Part shown: piece after piece, positions 21,150-33,442 of the stretch | Layout of the letters: the number at the start of each line of letters is the position of its first letter | Numbering within the stretch: the first letter of the stretch is position 1 | Assembly: GCA_029204225.1 (NCBI GenBank) | Contig: CM055102.1 | Span: 12,133,939-12,197,938, forward strand | DNA length: 64,000 bases | Direction: 5' to 3' | From: Diphasiastrum complanatum | Lineage: Eukaryota > Streptophyta > Lycopodiopsida > Lycopodiales > Lycopodiaceae | Notes under the pieces: model-generated | What the model saw: only the letters and a program-made list of their open reading frames with translations | The model's database searches: none | What the model was told of the DNA's origin: nothing | Made by a program: the position numbers and the translations under genes

Positions 21150-21935
21150 GGAATATCGTCGTCCAGATCGGTAGACCATAAGATAGAGTTAATTCTAGGT
21201 AGTTACCCTATCTCTAGACAACCTTACAGGTTCTCTCAAAAAGAAGAAATAGAAATTACTAAGCAAATTGAAAATTACCTAAAGATGGATCATATTCAGC
21301 CAAGTAAGTCACCTTGGTGTGCTTTCTTAAATCGAAAAAATATGGAGGTTTCAGGTTGTGTGTGGACTACAAGGAGTTGAATAAGGTAACTATTAAAAAT
21401 AAATATCCTTTGCCTCGTATGAATGATCTGGTAGATCGATTAGGTGGAGCTAAATACTTCACAAAGATAGATCTTAGAATCGGATATCATCATATTAGGA
21501 TTCATCCGGATGACGTGCAAAAGACTGGTTTTTGGACGAGATTCGATCATTATGAATTTTTCGTACTTCCTTTTGGATTGACGAATGCACCAGCTACGTT
21601 CGAACGATTTTTTTCGTCCATATCTAGGGAAGTTTGTCGTTGTATTCTTAGATGATATTCTCATCTACAGTAGGACACTTAAGGACAATTTGAGTCATCT
21701 TAAGACTGTCTTAGATCTTCTCAGGCGTGAGAAACATTATGCTAAGGAATCTAAATGTGAGTTCTTTAAGCATGAGTTGTTGTACATAAGATCATCCGTA
21801 GTGGATTGGAGATTGACGAGAGTAAGGTCAAGACAGTGCTTGAGTGGCCGATACCGAAGACGGTTAGAGAAGTTAAATCTTTTCTCAGTTTTACAGTTTT
21901 CTTTCGTAAGTCAATTGAGGATTATGCAAAAGTGA
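21150..21935 (+). pseudogene. Gypsy reverse transcriptase
   Basis: The conserved series [80 protein letters not shown] and [15 protein letters not shown] is visible, with the catalytic LDD intact. The FSKIDLRSGYHQI motif has Ile for Ser. A frame change falls between FERFF and the [12 protein letters not shown] segment, and another follows HELLYI. Confidence 0.88.
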
Positions 21936-21989
21936 CAGGACAATTAAATAATTTGACTAAAGGCGGAGTTAACAAAAAGAAAAAGAGAG

Positions 21990-22500
21990 ATCAACCTAGT
22001 GAGCCTATTGCGTGGAATGATGAATTGAACCAATGCTTTGAAAAACTCAAGCGAATGGTTGCTTCAGCTCCTGTTTTACAGATCGCGAATCCTGATATAC
22101 CTTACGTCGTGCGAACTAACGCAAGGAATTCGGCGATAGGGGCAGTTCTTCTACAAGAGAGGATAGGCCAGTAGCACTTGAAAGCAAGAAACTCACGGGG
22201 CCTCAGTTGCGTTACACAACTAAGGAAAAAGAGTTATTTGTTGTTATTCATGCACTTAAAACTTGGAGGCATTACCTTTATGGTAGTCAGTTTATAGTGT
22301 ATACAGATCACTAGCCTCTAAAGTACTTTTGTAATCAGAACGATCTAAGGGGTCGTAAAGTTCGTTGGGCTGAACTTATGTAGAAATTTGATCATGAGAT
22401 CCGATATGTCAAAACCAGCTCTAACCAAGTTGCGGATGCGCTTAGTCGGATTGGTGAACTTCATTCACCCAAGTTTTCACTTATCTATATCTTTCGCTGA
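21990..22500 (+). pseudogene. Gypsy RNase H domain
   Basis: Readable motifs are IAWNDELNQCFEKLKRMVAS, APVLQIANPD, NARNSAIGAVLLQ, then in another frame ESKKLTGPQLRYTTKEKELF, ALKTWRHYLYGSQF and a degraded EIRYVKTSSNQVADALSR. At least one frame change and two stops interrupt it. Confidence 0.8.
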
Positions 22501-22547
22501 GAGAAAAGTGTGAATCGGATTCTCATTTTGGTCCCATCTGAAAGACG

Positions 22548-23400
22548 GTGGAGACAGGAAAAAATGAGAATGGAATAGAGATTTACTCACAGGAGTCTCA
22601 GGTTCCTAGGAAAGATAAGAAGATAGCAGAACAGTTCTCTATCCGAGGTGGGTTACTATTTCGGAATGGGAAAATTTGTGTACCAGCGGATGATGAGTTA
22701 AAGAAGAGGATTCTTTATGAGTGTCATGACGTCCCCTGTGCAGGTCAACCGGGTATACACAGGACTTTGGACTTGGTCAGAAGAGAGTTTTATTGGCCGA
22801 AACTCAAGCCATTTGTCGAGTCTTATGTGATTAAATGTAGACCTTGTCAGTTAGCCAAAGCTGAACACTTAAAGACTGGAGGGTTGTTACATCCCCTAGA
22901 TATCCCTCAGAAACAATGGGACAATATATCTATGGATTTTGTGGTTGGACTTCCAAGGACCCAACGCCAAAATGATTCCATTTGGGTTGTGGTGGACAAG
23001 TTGACAAAGTTAGCTACTTTTATACCAGTCAAGTCAAGTGCTAAGGCTTCGCATTTAGCCCAAATCTTTGTGAACTGCCAAGTGATATAGTTAGTAATAG
23101 AGATCCTAAATTTACAGGTCACTTTTGGTCAGCTTTATTCCATAAGCTTGAAACCTCGCTTAGTTTTAGTTCTGATCATCATGAATCAGATGGCCAGACT
23201 GAGAGAACTAATCAGACTATGGAGGATGTGTTGAGAACATATGTGTCTCACAGACAATCACTGTGGGAAGATTACGCTCCTTTGATTGAGTTTGCTTATA
23301 ACAGTAGGAAACATTATGCTACTGGTTATAGTTCGTTTATGCTGATGTACGGTTTTCAACCTAGATCTCCGGTAAATGTGGAGACGGTCTGTTAAGATCC
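22548..23400 (+). pseudogene. Gypsy integrase
   Basis: The HHCC zinc finger is seen in CHDVPCAGQPGIHRTLDLVR and YVIKCRPCQLAKAEH. The catalytic core follows with WDNISMDFVVGLPRTQRQND and IWVVVDKLTKLATFIPV, containing the first catalytic Asp. After the stop at 23088 a second frame gives SNRDPKFTGHFW and HHESDGQTERTNQ, with the second Asp and the catalytic Glu. Confidence 0.85.
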
Positions 23401-23570
23401 AAAAAGTTACAGATTTCTTGCATGATATGTGTGAAATGTTGCAAGTGGCCCGTGATTGTATCCGGAGTGCTTAGGATAGAGCTAAGCACTATGTTGATCT
23501 TAAGAGGTCTCCCAGAGTTTTTAAAGTTGATGACTGGGTATATCTTAGAATACCTAAATATTCTAAGACT

Positions 23571-23921
23571 ATGTGTACGGGGAAGCATTATAAATTGTCT
23601 ACGAGATATTGTGGACCGTTTTGGATCATAAAGAAAATTGGTTTTTTAGCTTATGAACTAGATCTTCAGAACAAGACTACAGCTCACCCTGTGTTTCATG
23701 TAAGCCGTCTAAAATTAAGTTTACATGAAGGTGACGTAGTTGGTTCAGAGGAAGATCTTACCCATTTGGAGGACTTATCACTTAGTGTTCCTTTGGAACC
23801 TGAAAAAGTACTCAGAACTATCTCTGAGTGCTTGATTATGTGGAAGGGACGGACTGAGGATGATGATTCGTGGGAGCGGGTCGAAAGCATAAAGAAGAAT
23901 TTCCCTAGGTTTCACTTCTAG
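23571..23921 (+). pseudogene. Gypsy integrase C-terminus and chromodomain
   Basis: YELDLQNKTTAHPVFHVSRL is the conserved end of Gypsy integrase. It is followed by PLEPEKVLRTISECLIMWKG and DDDSWERVESIKKNFPRFHF, which match the chromodomain pattern (WKG, then a WE motif). This marks the element as a chromovirus, a lineage whose chromodomain steers integration to heterochromatin. Confidence 0.82.
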
Positions 23922-23949
23922 AGATAGAAGTGGTTTAAGGGGGAAAGAA

Positions 23950-24437
23950 TGTTATGTCCATGTCCTATACAAGGGAATCGGAATAATTCCTGACGTGGAT
24001 AGCCGATTACTCCAGTTGTATGTGAGTATTAGTTATGCTACGTCATTCCGGACGTGGTCGTATCAAGTAATTAATAATCATATGAGGGCCCAGACCTATA
24101 ATTGGACATAGGAGCACATGCATGGTGAATGACTGCTTTAATGCAAGAATAGGAGGTCAATAGCTCAATATAGGTTGCATGAAGATCCTAAGGGAAATAT
24201 TCTCTCTCTTGGAGAAATATATCCTATCTGAGAAACTCGCTCATCTCCCTATTGTGAATTTAGTTTCTTGAGCCAGTTTCTCCTCTCCTCTCTTGTGTTC
24301 TTCACTGTGGCTTGGTGGTGGATTGGTTAGGGTATTGACTAGGCTCTCCATACTGGTTGGGTGGTTCATACTCCATAGGTGTCCTTTTGGTTTGCATGTG
24401 ACAGGATTCTTGAAGATCTTCACTTGGCGATCATTAT
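23950..24437 (+). mobile_element. 3' LTR of the + strand Gypsy element
   Basis: It begins TGTTATGTCC directly after the polypurine tract. The right limit is not a clean CA end; it stops where sequence of the other Gypsy family's LTR begins, near 24437, so it is probably truncated. Confidence 0.6.
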
Positions 24438-24703
24438 ATCAAGCCAACACTCATCATGGTTGTGCACAAGGTCTCACCATCCACCTTCCCCTAGGTAGAT
24501 AGAATGAATGGCAATGAGAGACCTTCTCCCCTTGAATACCTCCAAGGTAGGAGACTACAAGCCTAGCACATATCCTAGATCACGACACATGGCAACCATG
24601 CAGGTCTACAAGTCACTGGTCAAGTCAACGAGCCCAATCGACATTCAATTACAAGTTGGGTTTGGAAATTGGGACCCAAGGGAGTAGAGTCCCTAACATT
24701 CTC
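24438..24703 (-). mobile_element. 3' LTR of the minus-strand Gypsy element, truncated
   Basis: Shares long identical stretches with 29230-29398, for example CACCATCCACCTTCCCCTAG, CTAGATCACGACAC and CAACCATGCAGGT. On the minus strand it opens TGTTAGGGACTC right after a polypurine tract (AAGGGGGAGAGAA, 24704-24717). Its inner half is lost where it meets the other Gypsy LTR. The same LTR family gives the solo LTR at 43688-44135. Confidence 0.78.
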
Positions 24704-25208
24704 TCCCCCTTAAAAGACTCCTCTTCTAAGGAAGAAAATCTGGGAACCTCAGTCTAAGGTCTCACTCCTTTTCCAAGGTGTCCTTCGGAGCTTCCTTTCC
24801 AACAAAACAAGTACTCGATCATCTGCCGATTTTTGAACCCTCGTTGACGTACATCAACAATGGATTGTAGTTCAAAAGGTACAAAAGATGTCAGGTCCTC
24901 AACCTGAACTAGCTCATCCTGAAGAATCAAGTCATCCTTTCTCCCAAGTCGTTCCTTTAAACGACTAATGTGACATTCCGATTGAGGAACCTTGGAACCT
25001 TGACTGGATGAACCTTGACACCTTGAGAAAGGCCTAGTTGATAGGCATTTGGATTGAATTTCTTTACAATACGGAAGAGCCCAACATAACGAGGCGATAA
25101 CTTAGGACATTTTCTAGTCTTTAATACCTCAGAGTCTTTTGGGATTCTAAGATATATCCAAACCCCTTCCTCATAGACCCTAGGTTGTCGCTTTTGATTG
25201 GTGTAAAA

Positions 25209-25926
25209 CTAGGCTCTATCTTGAGCTGTTTTCATATTATCGCGAGCAACAAGCAACATTTCTTGCATATCATGCAAGAAATCAACTGTTGCTCTAACCT
25301 CGAGGCTTTTGAGGCCAACTAAGATTGGAGCTCTGGGCCGGAAACCAAACATCAGAGTGAATGGACTAAAATCCGTCGCTGAATGTTTTACGTTGTTATA
25401 CGCAAAGTCAATCATTGGAAGGTACTTTTCCCAATCCGATTGTCTTCTGAAAACAAATGCACGAAGCATGTCTTCCATAGACTGGTTCGTCCTTTCAGTC
25501 TGACCATCCGTTGGGATGATCCGTAGACCCTAGACTTAATGTAGTCTCTAATTTCTCAAAGACCGCTTGCCAAAATTTGCCAGTGAACTTAGAATCCCGA
25601 TCACTAACAATATCATTCGGCAAACCAAACAACCTAAACAACTTTTCCACGAAAAGCTAAGCAAGTTCAGAAGCTTTGACAAACTGTATGGTTGAAACAA
25701 ATTGTGCCATTTTGGTTAGTCTGTCAACTATAACCCAAATAGCATCACTTTGTTTTCCCGTCCAAGGTAGCCCAACCACAAAATCCATGGAAATACTTTT
25801 CCACTTTCTTTCGGAAATTTCCAAGGGCATTAACAACCCAACTGCCTTGAGTCTTTCAGCTTTATTAACCTGGCATTGTCCGCACTTGCAAACATATGCC
25901 TCCACTTGACTTTTAGATTTGTCCAA
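25209..25926 (-). pseudogene. Gypsy integrase
   Basis: Two main frames give CGQCQVNKAERLKAVGLLMP, WKSISMDFVVGLPWTGKQSD, AIWVIVDRLTKMAQF (25926-25657) and, after frame loss, YLPMIDFAYNNVKHSA and MFGFRPRAPI (25478-25209). The upstream HH part of the zinc finger is partly covered by the preceding frame. Both parts are typical of chromovirus integrase. Confidence 0.85.
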
Positions 25927-25939
25927 TAAAAGTTTCTTT

Positions 25940-26689
25940 TTATAAGGTCAAGCGTTCTTTGTGAACCAAGACACCCCGCACACGGGGTGTCATGACATTC
26001 ATGCTTTGGGCCCTAATATCATCACTTTCTGGCACACAAACTTTTCCATTCCGGAAAAGTAGCTCATTCCTTATGGAATAGTCTCTTAATATCTTGTCTT
26101 GAGGAGAAATCTTGGAATTTTGCATCCCAAGCTCACCACTAGATCTAGAAGTACCGGCCAGGACGTCTAGCCAAATATGACCGAAGTACCTATCGATCTT
26201 ACACAAATCTCTGAAGGACAGACATAAATCAGATTGGATCTCAAAAAAACTTAACTGATTAACCTCTCCAATCCAGCTTACATCCGCGACACTATTAGAA
26301 GTACCCTTTTGGTACTCAATGTCATAATGAAATTCTTGGAGCATTTTCGACCATCTAGCTTTACGACCCCGAAGGTTAACCACATCGTTAATATACTTTA
26401 ACGCTTGATGGTTTGTTACTATGGTAAATTGGGAGCCATACAAATAATGTCTGGACACTTTTAAAACATGAATAACTGTAAAAAGCTCTTTATCGTAGGT
26501 GGAATAGTACCTTTGAGTAGGATCTAGCTTTTTGCTTTCAAAAGCAATTGGTCTACCATCTTGGTATAAGACTGCACCTATAGTATAGTCACTGGCATCC
26601 GTTTCAAGCATATACAGCTTGTTAGGATCCACACTGTGTAAAATTGTGTAAAATAGGTGATGTAGACACACAGTATTTGAGGTTCTCAA
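25940..26689 (-). pseudogene. Gypsy RNase H and start of integrase
   Basis: A 249-codon open frame reads MLETDASDYTIGAVLYQDGR, PIAFESKKLDPTQRYYSTYD, KELFTVIHVLKVSRHYLYGS and FTIVTNHQALKYI (Asn where catalytic Asp is usual, TDHQAL), then LRGRKARWSKMLQEFHYDIE and NSVADVSWIGE, followed by the integrase N-terminal stretch NELLFRNGKVCVPESDDIR. It is the longest intact block of this element. Confidence 0.88.
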
Positions 26690-26706
26690 AACTTTGATTC
26701 AACTCT

Positions 26707-27130
26707 TCAGTCCAATTTGAGGACATTTGTCAAAGGCAATGCAAGTATTGCATAACCCATGATAAATCTATGAAAAAATCCAATAAAGCCCAAAAAGGAC
26801 CCGAATGGTTTGAGGAATTGGCCATTCACGAACTTGACGGACTTTATTTGGGTCAATTTCCAACTCGTGGTCCAAAATAATGTGACCGAGATAAACCAAT
26901 ATCTTCTAGAAGAAAACACATTTGGATTCCTTGGCAAAGAGCTTCTCCTGTTTTAGTAACTTTAAGACAGTCCTGAGATGCTCCTCCAAAGTTTTACTAT
27001 AGATGAGGATATCATCTAAGTAAACTAATGCAAACTTTCCCATATATGGACTAAGACGATCGTTGTCGGAGCATTTGTCAAGCCAAATGGTAAAACCAGA
27101 AAACGATACTTGAAATGCTAGAGTTACCTG
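26707..27130 (-). pseudogene. Gypsy reverse transcriptase, catalytic half
   Basis: [37 protein letters not shown], then in another frame GQFLKPFGSFLGFIGFFHRF. The catalytic LDD is intact but everything N-terminal to it (FVLPFGL and earlier motifs) is missing or reduced to a few residues, because the element is deleted back to the gag knuckle. Confidence 0.82.
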
Positions 27131-28066
27131 GCGTCTTAAAAGATGCCCCTTTAGCTTGCCTTCGTTTCTTTGGACATTCCTTTGCTGCATGAACTGGTTC
27201 CATACAATTGAAACATAGATTGTCGCTTCTGGCTTTAGCGAAAGTCTCTTGGTCCATAGAAGATCTTTTCTTCGCTTTATTTGGTCCATAAGACATTTCT
27301 TTCGCCTTATCTTTTCCTTTCTTTGAAAAGAATGGTTTCTTACCCTTTGCTTCGGGTGAAACCCCAGCCTCAGGCCTAGCCACTATACGAGTATCATCGT
27401 ATATGCGGGCGAAGCGAACCGCATCATCGAGGGTAAAAGGCTGGTTCCTCCTAACCTCTAGTTGATAGTCTCTAGGCAATCCTAGCATAAAATGCAACTT
27501 TACCAACAGAGGATCTGTTCTAGTAGCAAAACGAGAATATACCTCTTGGAATTCTTATATTGATCAAGGGGCCGGTTCCCCATCTGAATCATTGCATACT
27601 GACGATAGAAGTCGAAGTCATCCATATTAGGAAGAAGGCTACCTTGAAGGCCTTGCAAAAATCTTCCACAACCTCAAAGCTTTAGGCTTACCCCTCAAGT
27701 CTTGCTACCAGGTAAAAGCTTTGTCTCGCAAGTACATGATAGCCAGGTTGATCTTATTTTTGTCGGAAGAATCGTGCATGGAAAAGTGTGAATTCCACCG
27801 ATCTATCCACGATGTGACCACTTCAAGGGCTCTATCTTTCTTTCCCCAAAAAAAATCTCAGGCCTAAACAAGGGCTAGTGCAGTAGTTGCCTTAACTGCG
27901 TCAACTCCTTCAATTCATGTTGATCCTTTGTATGTCTTGCCTGCATATCAACAATTTGGTGCGTTAAATTGTTGATAGCCGATGGCAATGCATCAGAATC
28001 CAAAGAAGGAGGTGTCATAGATACAGTAGGAGGAGAAGTAGGCTGTGTGGAAGGGCTAGGATCCAT
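27131..28066 (-). pseudogene. Gypsy gag with CCHC knuckle
   Basis: The frame starts MDPSPSTQPTSPPTVSMTPP with a polar, heptad-like stretch (LTHQIVDMQARHTKDQHELK), is interrupted by a stop after about 63 residues, and resumes with VRRNQPFTLDDAVRFARIYD and a lysine-rich region leading to [19 protein letters not shown], a CCHC zinc knuckle. The knuckle runs directly into reverse transcriptase sequence. Confidence 0.75.
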
Positions 28067-29006
28067 TGTTCAGCTATGAGGAAGGATAGGCAAGAGGAAG
28101 AGAAGATGAATACAAGAAAAGAAGAGGTCTACTCTCAAACTTGCAAATTGGACACTCACAAAGTGGTATTGTTCATGGCTGCCACTAAGATTGTATCCTG
28201 CCAAGAAAGAGATAAGAGAATAGGTAGCTTTCCACTACCTCCTCCCTCTTCACATGATAGCAACTGAAGGGGATGTGCTTCTCCCACATGCAAGATGTAC
28301 TCTTGCCACCTAAGGCAATTCCTTGCCAACATAGACTTGACAAGTGAATATGAAGGCTGTCAGAATTTGTGATACAAATTCTAGATGAAGTTACTAGTCC
28401 TACTAGCACTCACACAAAACCAAGCATAGAGAGAATTCATATCATAGGAGAATTGAGCAATGCTTTAGCATATTGGAATAATTGTGGTGGGGGCACCATC
28501 CTACTTAAATACTTAAATTTGAGCTACTTAAATGTCCTAAAGTTGAGATTCCTCTAATTCGATCGCCCAATGAAAAATCTCGAGTGACTTTGGCCCCTAA
28601 AATAGCACGCAGGCATGGCCAAACTATCATTGAGGGGTATCAAATAACATTTATTCCTAACACAGGCCCTACGGGAGAGCCCCCCTCCCCACCCCTTCCC
28701 ACACCACCCCCACCTCCTGTTTGCCTGCGGCAGTTCCGCCGCCCTGCTGTGTACCTGCGGCAGTCTGCCGCTGTACTTGTGTACAATCCCCCGCCTGACT
28801 ACGGCAGTTCGCCACCCTAATTGCGGGAGCCCTGCCTGCGGCGAGAAGACGGATACTTTTTTTTCTAAAACAATTAAAATTTACAAACTGAGGAAAATCA
28901 GTCAAAAGCGAAACCCTGGCTTAAAACGTCAAAATCAGAGTCAGTAGAACAAAAACCTTATCGATTGCCCTTTACGGATCGAGCAAACCTGCCTACGGTG
29001 TACGGT

Positions 29007-29019
29007 GGCTCTGATACCA
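29007..29019 (-). other. Initiator Met-tRNA primer-binding site of the minus-strand Gypsy
   Basis: Minus-strand TGGTATCAGAGCC sits two bases after the LTR end (...GTAACA), the standard place for reverse-transcription priming. Confidence 0.85.
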
Positions 29020-29021
29020 AA

Positions 29022-29398
29022 TGTTACATCCTTACCCCGCCGCAAACCGCTAGGTCTCGGTTACCCACTAGGAACCGAACTTCACGCAATCCACCCCGCG
29101 GTAGGATCCAATCCAAATCCCACCCTCCGTGCCCTGGCCCGTGACCTGTAACAAGCGAGATCCGACCTCCTACCCTAAAAGCGTCCCATACCACTGCCAG
29201 GGTCCTCAGCCATCTCCCACCTCAAGCTAGCACTCATCCTGGTTGTGCACAAGCGCTCACCATCCACCTTCCCCTAGGTAAGATAGAAAGAGTGAGACTT
29301 CCTCCCCTTGAATACCTTCAAACTAGACTGCAAGCCTAGCACACATCCTAGATCACGACACGTGGCGACCATGCAGGTCCACAGTCACTGGTCAAGTC
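29022..29398 (-). mobile_element. 5' LTR of the minus-strand Gypsy, outer end lost
   Basis: On the minus strand it ends ...GTAACA next to the primer-binding site. It matches the 3' LTR at 24438-24703 and the solo LTR at 43688-44135. Homology stops after TGGTCAAGTC at 29398, so roughly the outer 75 bp, with any target duplication, are gone. Confidence 0.8.
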
Positions 29399-30088
29399 TC
29401 TTGTGCATGTTTCCCAACCTACACAATGTGCCGATATTGTGTTTTCCAGCAGCTTTGTGTGTATGGACATTTGTATTTGGTGAGACAGTGCAGCAGTTAC
29501 GACTGGCGCAGAAAGAAAGGAAAAGTGTACTTTTTAAGTACTTTCTTTTGACAACTTAAGGGTCTGAATGAAACAATGGTTGCTGTTCTGACTCTACATG
29601 TTGATATCGTTCACAAATTAAGACAACCATATAGCTTCTCAATTACCTCCAAGCCACAAGTAAAAACCTGGTCTTGGCTCTCAGCTGTGAACTGACATCA
29701 TGAAAATCAATCATGAAATTGAATATATCATCTTTTAAAGAATTGAATAAATCTGATAAAAGCTTTAGTCAAGTGAAAACACATCTATGCAAAAACAGGG
29801 CATTAACAAAACTCTTGGCATGTTTCCAGATTCTTAAATCTGAAGCAATTGAAGATATGAAACTGGCTTGAATACTTCCTTAAAATTCTGAGTTACTATA
29901 ACATACATTCAAAAGCCTTCCATAATTGAAACATTCAGTATCCGATAACTATCAAGTTGCACAACACTGACGAAAGAGATTCGTGCAACTAGATGCTTGT
30001 TTCAAATTTTAAACAGAGACCAGAGGGCCCTTTCCCATCATTTGATTTTCTGGGATGATCTTATTAGCACAAACTAAGTAGCGGTCAC
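29399..30088. other. 3' flank and UTR side of HslU, no other gene seen
   Basis: AT-rich sequence between the truncated Gypsy LTR and the HslU stop codon; it must hold the HslU 3' untranslated region on the minus strand. No repeat or coding signal is recognised. Confidence 0.5.
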
Positions 30089-33000
30089 TCATAGAACAAA
30101 CTTGGACAAATCTGTCTTGTGAAGAAGATCTCCAACAGCCTTTCGTACTTTCTGCCAAACAAAATAAGTGAAGATTAAACTGAATATACCAAGAAACTCT
30201 TCACCAATAGAAACTATGACTAACAGCCGCACATTCCGCTCATCTATTTTCTGATTGTATGGAAGCTAGATCAACTACCAAAAAGCAGCAAATTTAAAAA
30301 TATTATTATAGCTTGTCTTATCCAAATTAATAACTGCCAATGCACGTGGGTTAAGCGATTGAGCCATTTAAGGGCCACGGATTGTCCCAGCCTTGGCTCT
30401 CCCCTTCTAACACTTGGCACAAAAGATCGACTAACATGAAATAAATCATAAGATGCGGCATGACCCTATTTGCATAGACTGTTTAAAAGCGGTCCAGAGA
30501 AAGCCAACTATGGAAATGAATGCTTCGAACAAGAACCACAAACCTCTTTATCTATAGTGTAAGTCTGTCCTGCTCTTTCAGGAGCATGAAAACTGATATC
30601 TTCCACCACTCTTTCAATGACCTGTATTATTATTATCAACAAACAAACGAGAAAACATATCTCGGGTTAAGTCATAAGCACGCTCACTTTCTGGATAATG
30701 CAAACTTTACAATCACAAACATGGTGAGAGAAAAACTTATGCAGGCATACTAGTCATTCCCCAAAAGTTCCATGAAAAATCCGGGACCCACCGTGTGCAG
30801 TCTTCTAGCCCCAATGTTATCAAGAAAGTTGTTGACCTGCATCTCACATTCCAAGTCAAATTTAGCATGAACTTAAAGCTAGTAATTAATATTCATGCTT
30901 GCATCCAGAACTGAATTTACTTGGCAACATGACAGGCTGATCACAAAACAGTGTCGATGCATAACATGCCACTTTTGGCATCAGAGATTGTTTGTTCATC
31001 TAAAATTTGAAGGTTTGCATGGATAAACTCTCTTACTTATGAATCACGTACTTGCAGGTTTGACCAATATATAGGAACCTTCTGAATATAAAACTAAGGA
31101 AGCGGACGGTGGACGCGGACGCGCGTCCGGACACGCGTCCACGTCCGCGTCTGGACGCGTCCACCATTTTGAAAAAAAAAAATTCAGAAAAAAAAAAATA
31201 CAGGCACCTGCCCACGCTGTCCCCCATCCCAAAAGCAAAATAAAAGCAATTTATGGCCCCTGTTTTTCCCCCGGAATTAATTATCAGAGAATGTCTGGCA
31301 CCCACCTGCCCCCTCCTGTTAAAAAATAGGAAAACGGTACCAAAAAAATTTGCAACAGACCTAACCACTGCCCCTGCCTCCCATAACTGAGATATTACCA
31401 AACAACGACGAGTAATGAGCAGTTCATAAATTATTATGAACCTTCATTGGGAACTAAGCTCCAAAAAAGAGGCACAGAAAGACCTGAAAGTGGTTTTGAG
31501 TGAAGATGATGGTTTGTATGGCAAACATATTACTGATTTGGGGTTTAGGGTGCATCAGTGACTGTCTCAAAGAAGTGAATGCTCACCAAAGGATTTGGGA
31601 GAGGTGAACGCTCACCAGAAGAGTGACAAGCCCTCAAGACTAGAAGTCTCTGGGGGAAATCAATGCTCACCAGAAGAGTGAAAAGCTCTCAAGACAGGAA
31701 ACCACAAGACCTACACACTACTATGTCTTATACGATGAGATCAGTTCCCCCCCCGATGAACTTCAATAGCTTACTAATTATCTATGCAAAATTGTGTCAT
31801 TCACTACAGAAAACCACAAGACCTACACACTACTGTGTCTCGGTTGATGAGATCGGTTTCTCTCCGGATGAACTTCAACAGCTTACTAATTACGTATGGC
31901 ACCACTTCAACACGCTACAACACGCGGTTGAAATTTTGCGTACCAACACGGGGGCTCCGAAACATCTCCCAGTTTTCAGGTCCCGACCGGACAAAGTGTC
32001 CCAAGGCCCGTCGAACTTCGGACGGATGTTGTAGGCCGACCGTCGGTCGTTTCCTCGTCCTGTCTGTTCCCACAGGTTCCTATCGAGGTTGTCCACTGGC
32101 CGAAATAGACGGCACCTGAAACGGATCCCGTTTGGAAAAACGGGGCCGTCGGACGGAAAGCTGCAAAACTAGTCCATTTCGCTTGACCTAAATGCATTTC
32201 TCTCCAGTCGAAGGGCCATTCTGACCGAACGATACCTGAATCGAGCCAGGTTCGATCCCTTGGGTTCGTATCGGGATCACAAACCTGTGGACTGTGTTCC
32301 TGGACCATTAATGCATTCTACACAGTACCATGGCCTATGTGATGAGATAGATTTAGGGTGAATGGACACCAGAAGAGTGAATGGTCAACAGAACTATGCC
32401 ATTCACTACAGGGTACCACAAGACCGACCATCCTGCAAGAAGTATTGCTATCTCTGTCAGCACAGGCCTACACAGTACTATGTCTTATATGATATGATCG
32501 GTTTCCCCCCGGATGAACTTCAACAGCTTACTAATTACTTATGCGAAACTGTTTCATTCACTACAGGGAACCACGAGACCTACACAATATAATGTGATCG
32601 GTTTCCCCCCGGATGAACTTCACCAATTACTAATTACTTGTGCAAAACTGTTTCATTCACTATAGGGAACCACGAGACCTACACAGTACTATGTCTTATA
32701 TGATGTGATAGGTTTCCCCCCGAATGAACTTCAACAGCTTACTAATTACTTATGCAAAACTGTTTCATTCACTACAGGGAACCACAAGCCTTTCCTCGTC
32801 CTATCTGCTCCCACAGCGTGTCAGGTTCCTATCGAGGTGGTCCACTGGCCGAAACAGACGGCACCTGAAACGGGTCCCGTTTGAAGAAATGGGGCCGTCG
32901 GACGGAAAGCTGCAAAACTAGTCCATTTCGATTGACCTAATTGCGTTTCTGTCCCGTCGAACGGCCATTTTGACCAGACGATACCTGAATCGAGCCAGGA

Positions 33001-33367
33001 TCGGTCCCTTGGGTTCGTACCCGCTTCACAAATCCGTGGACTGTATTCCTGGACCATTAATACATTCTACGCAGGTTTAAGTGTATGCTACACAAGTGTT
33101 GCTTTGATGTTGAATCTGCACATACCTATGGTGCAATGCCTACCACACATTGAGGACGTGGGGTTGATGATGTTCATGGATGTGGTTATGATGATTATGG
33201 TTGTGGCTTGTTTTGATGGTTATGGCTGTGGGGTTGTGGGTTTATGATGATTTGTTAGGGTTTATGGTGTTATGTTGACCGTGCCATTTGTTAGGGTCTC
33301 GGGTTTAGCGTGTTATGTTAAATGGTTGAACATGATGCATATGTTATGAATGAGATGCAGATGTGTT

Positions 33368-33442
<75 letters not shown>

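Larger units (their letters stand above)
20251..23949 (+). mobile_element. Ty3/Gypsy chromovirus, 5' end missing, degraded pol
   Basis: Order on the + strand: CCHC knuckle CFHCSQLGHAMKFC (20381-20422), protease (20445-21044), reverse transcriptase (about 21150-21800), RNase H (about 21990-22440), integrase with HHCC zinc finger (about 22690-23400) and a chromodomain (23571-23921). Stop codons and frameshifts occur at 20426, 21042, near 21330, 21605, 21785, 22170, 22312 and 23088, among others. A polypurine tract, TTTAAGGGGGAAAGAA, precedes the LTR at 23950. The 5' LTR, PBS and most of gag are absent because the element joins directly to Copia sequence. Confidence 0.9.
24718..29006 (-). mobile_element. 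Ty3/Gypsy chromovirus, minus strand, internally deleted
   Basis: On the minus strand: leader (29006-28070), gag start (28066), gag with CCHC knuckle (27506-27100), reverse transcriptase catalytic half (27130-26900), RNase H (26689-26200), integrase (26150-25209) and a worn chromodomain (about 25050-24720). The leader contains a GC-rich proline-type stretch with repeated CCTGCGGCAGT (28720-28850). Between the zinc knuckle and LDDIL the protease and first half of reverse transcriptase are missing: knuckle sequence and RT overlap within about 100 bp near 27080-27130, so an internal deletion has occurred. Stops and frameshifts are common. Confidence 0.88.

Noticed and set aside
28584-28905. Proline-rich frame at 28.6-28.9 kb as a possible extensin-like gene
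   Set aside because: It lies in the leader of the minus-strand Gypsy between PBS and gag, with short CCTGCGGCAGT repeats; no signal peptide or gene context.
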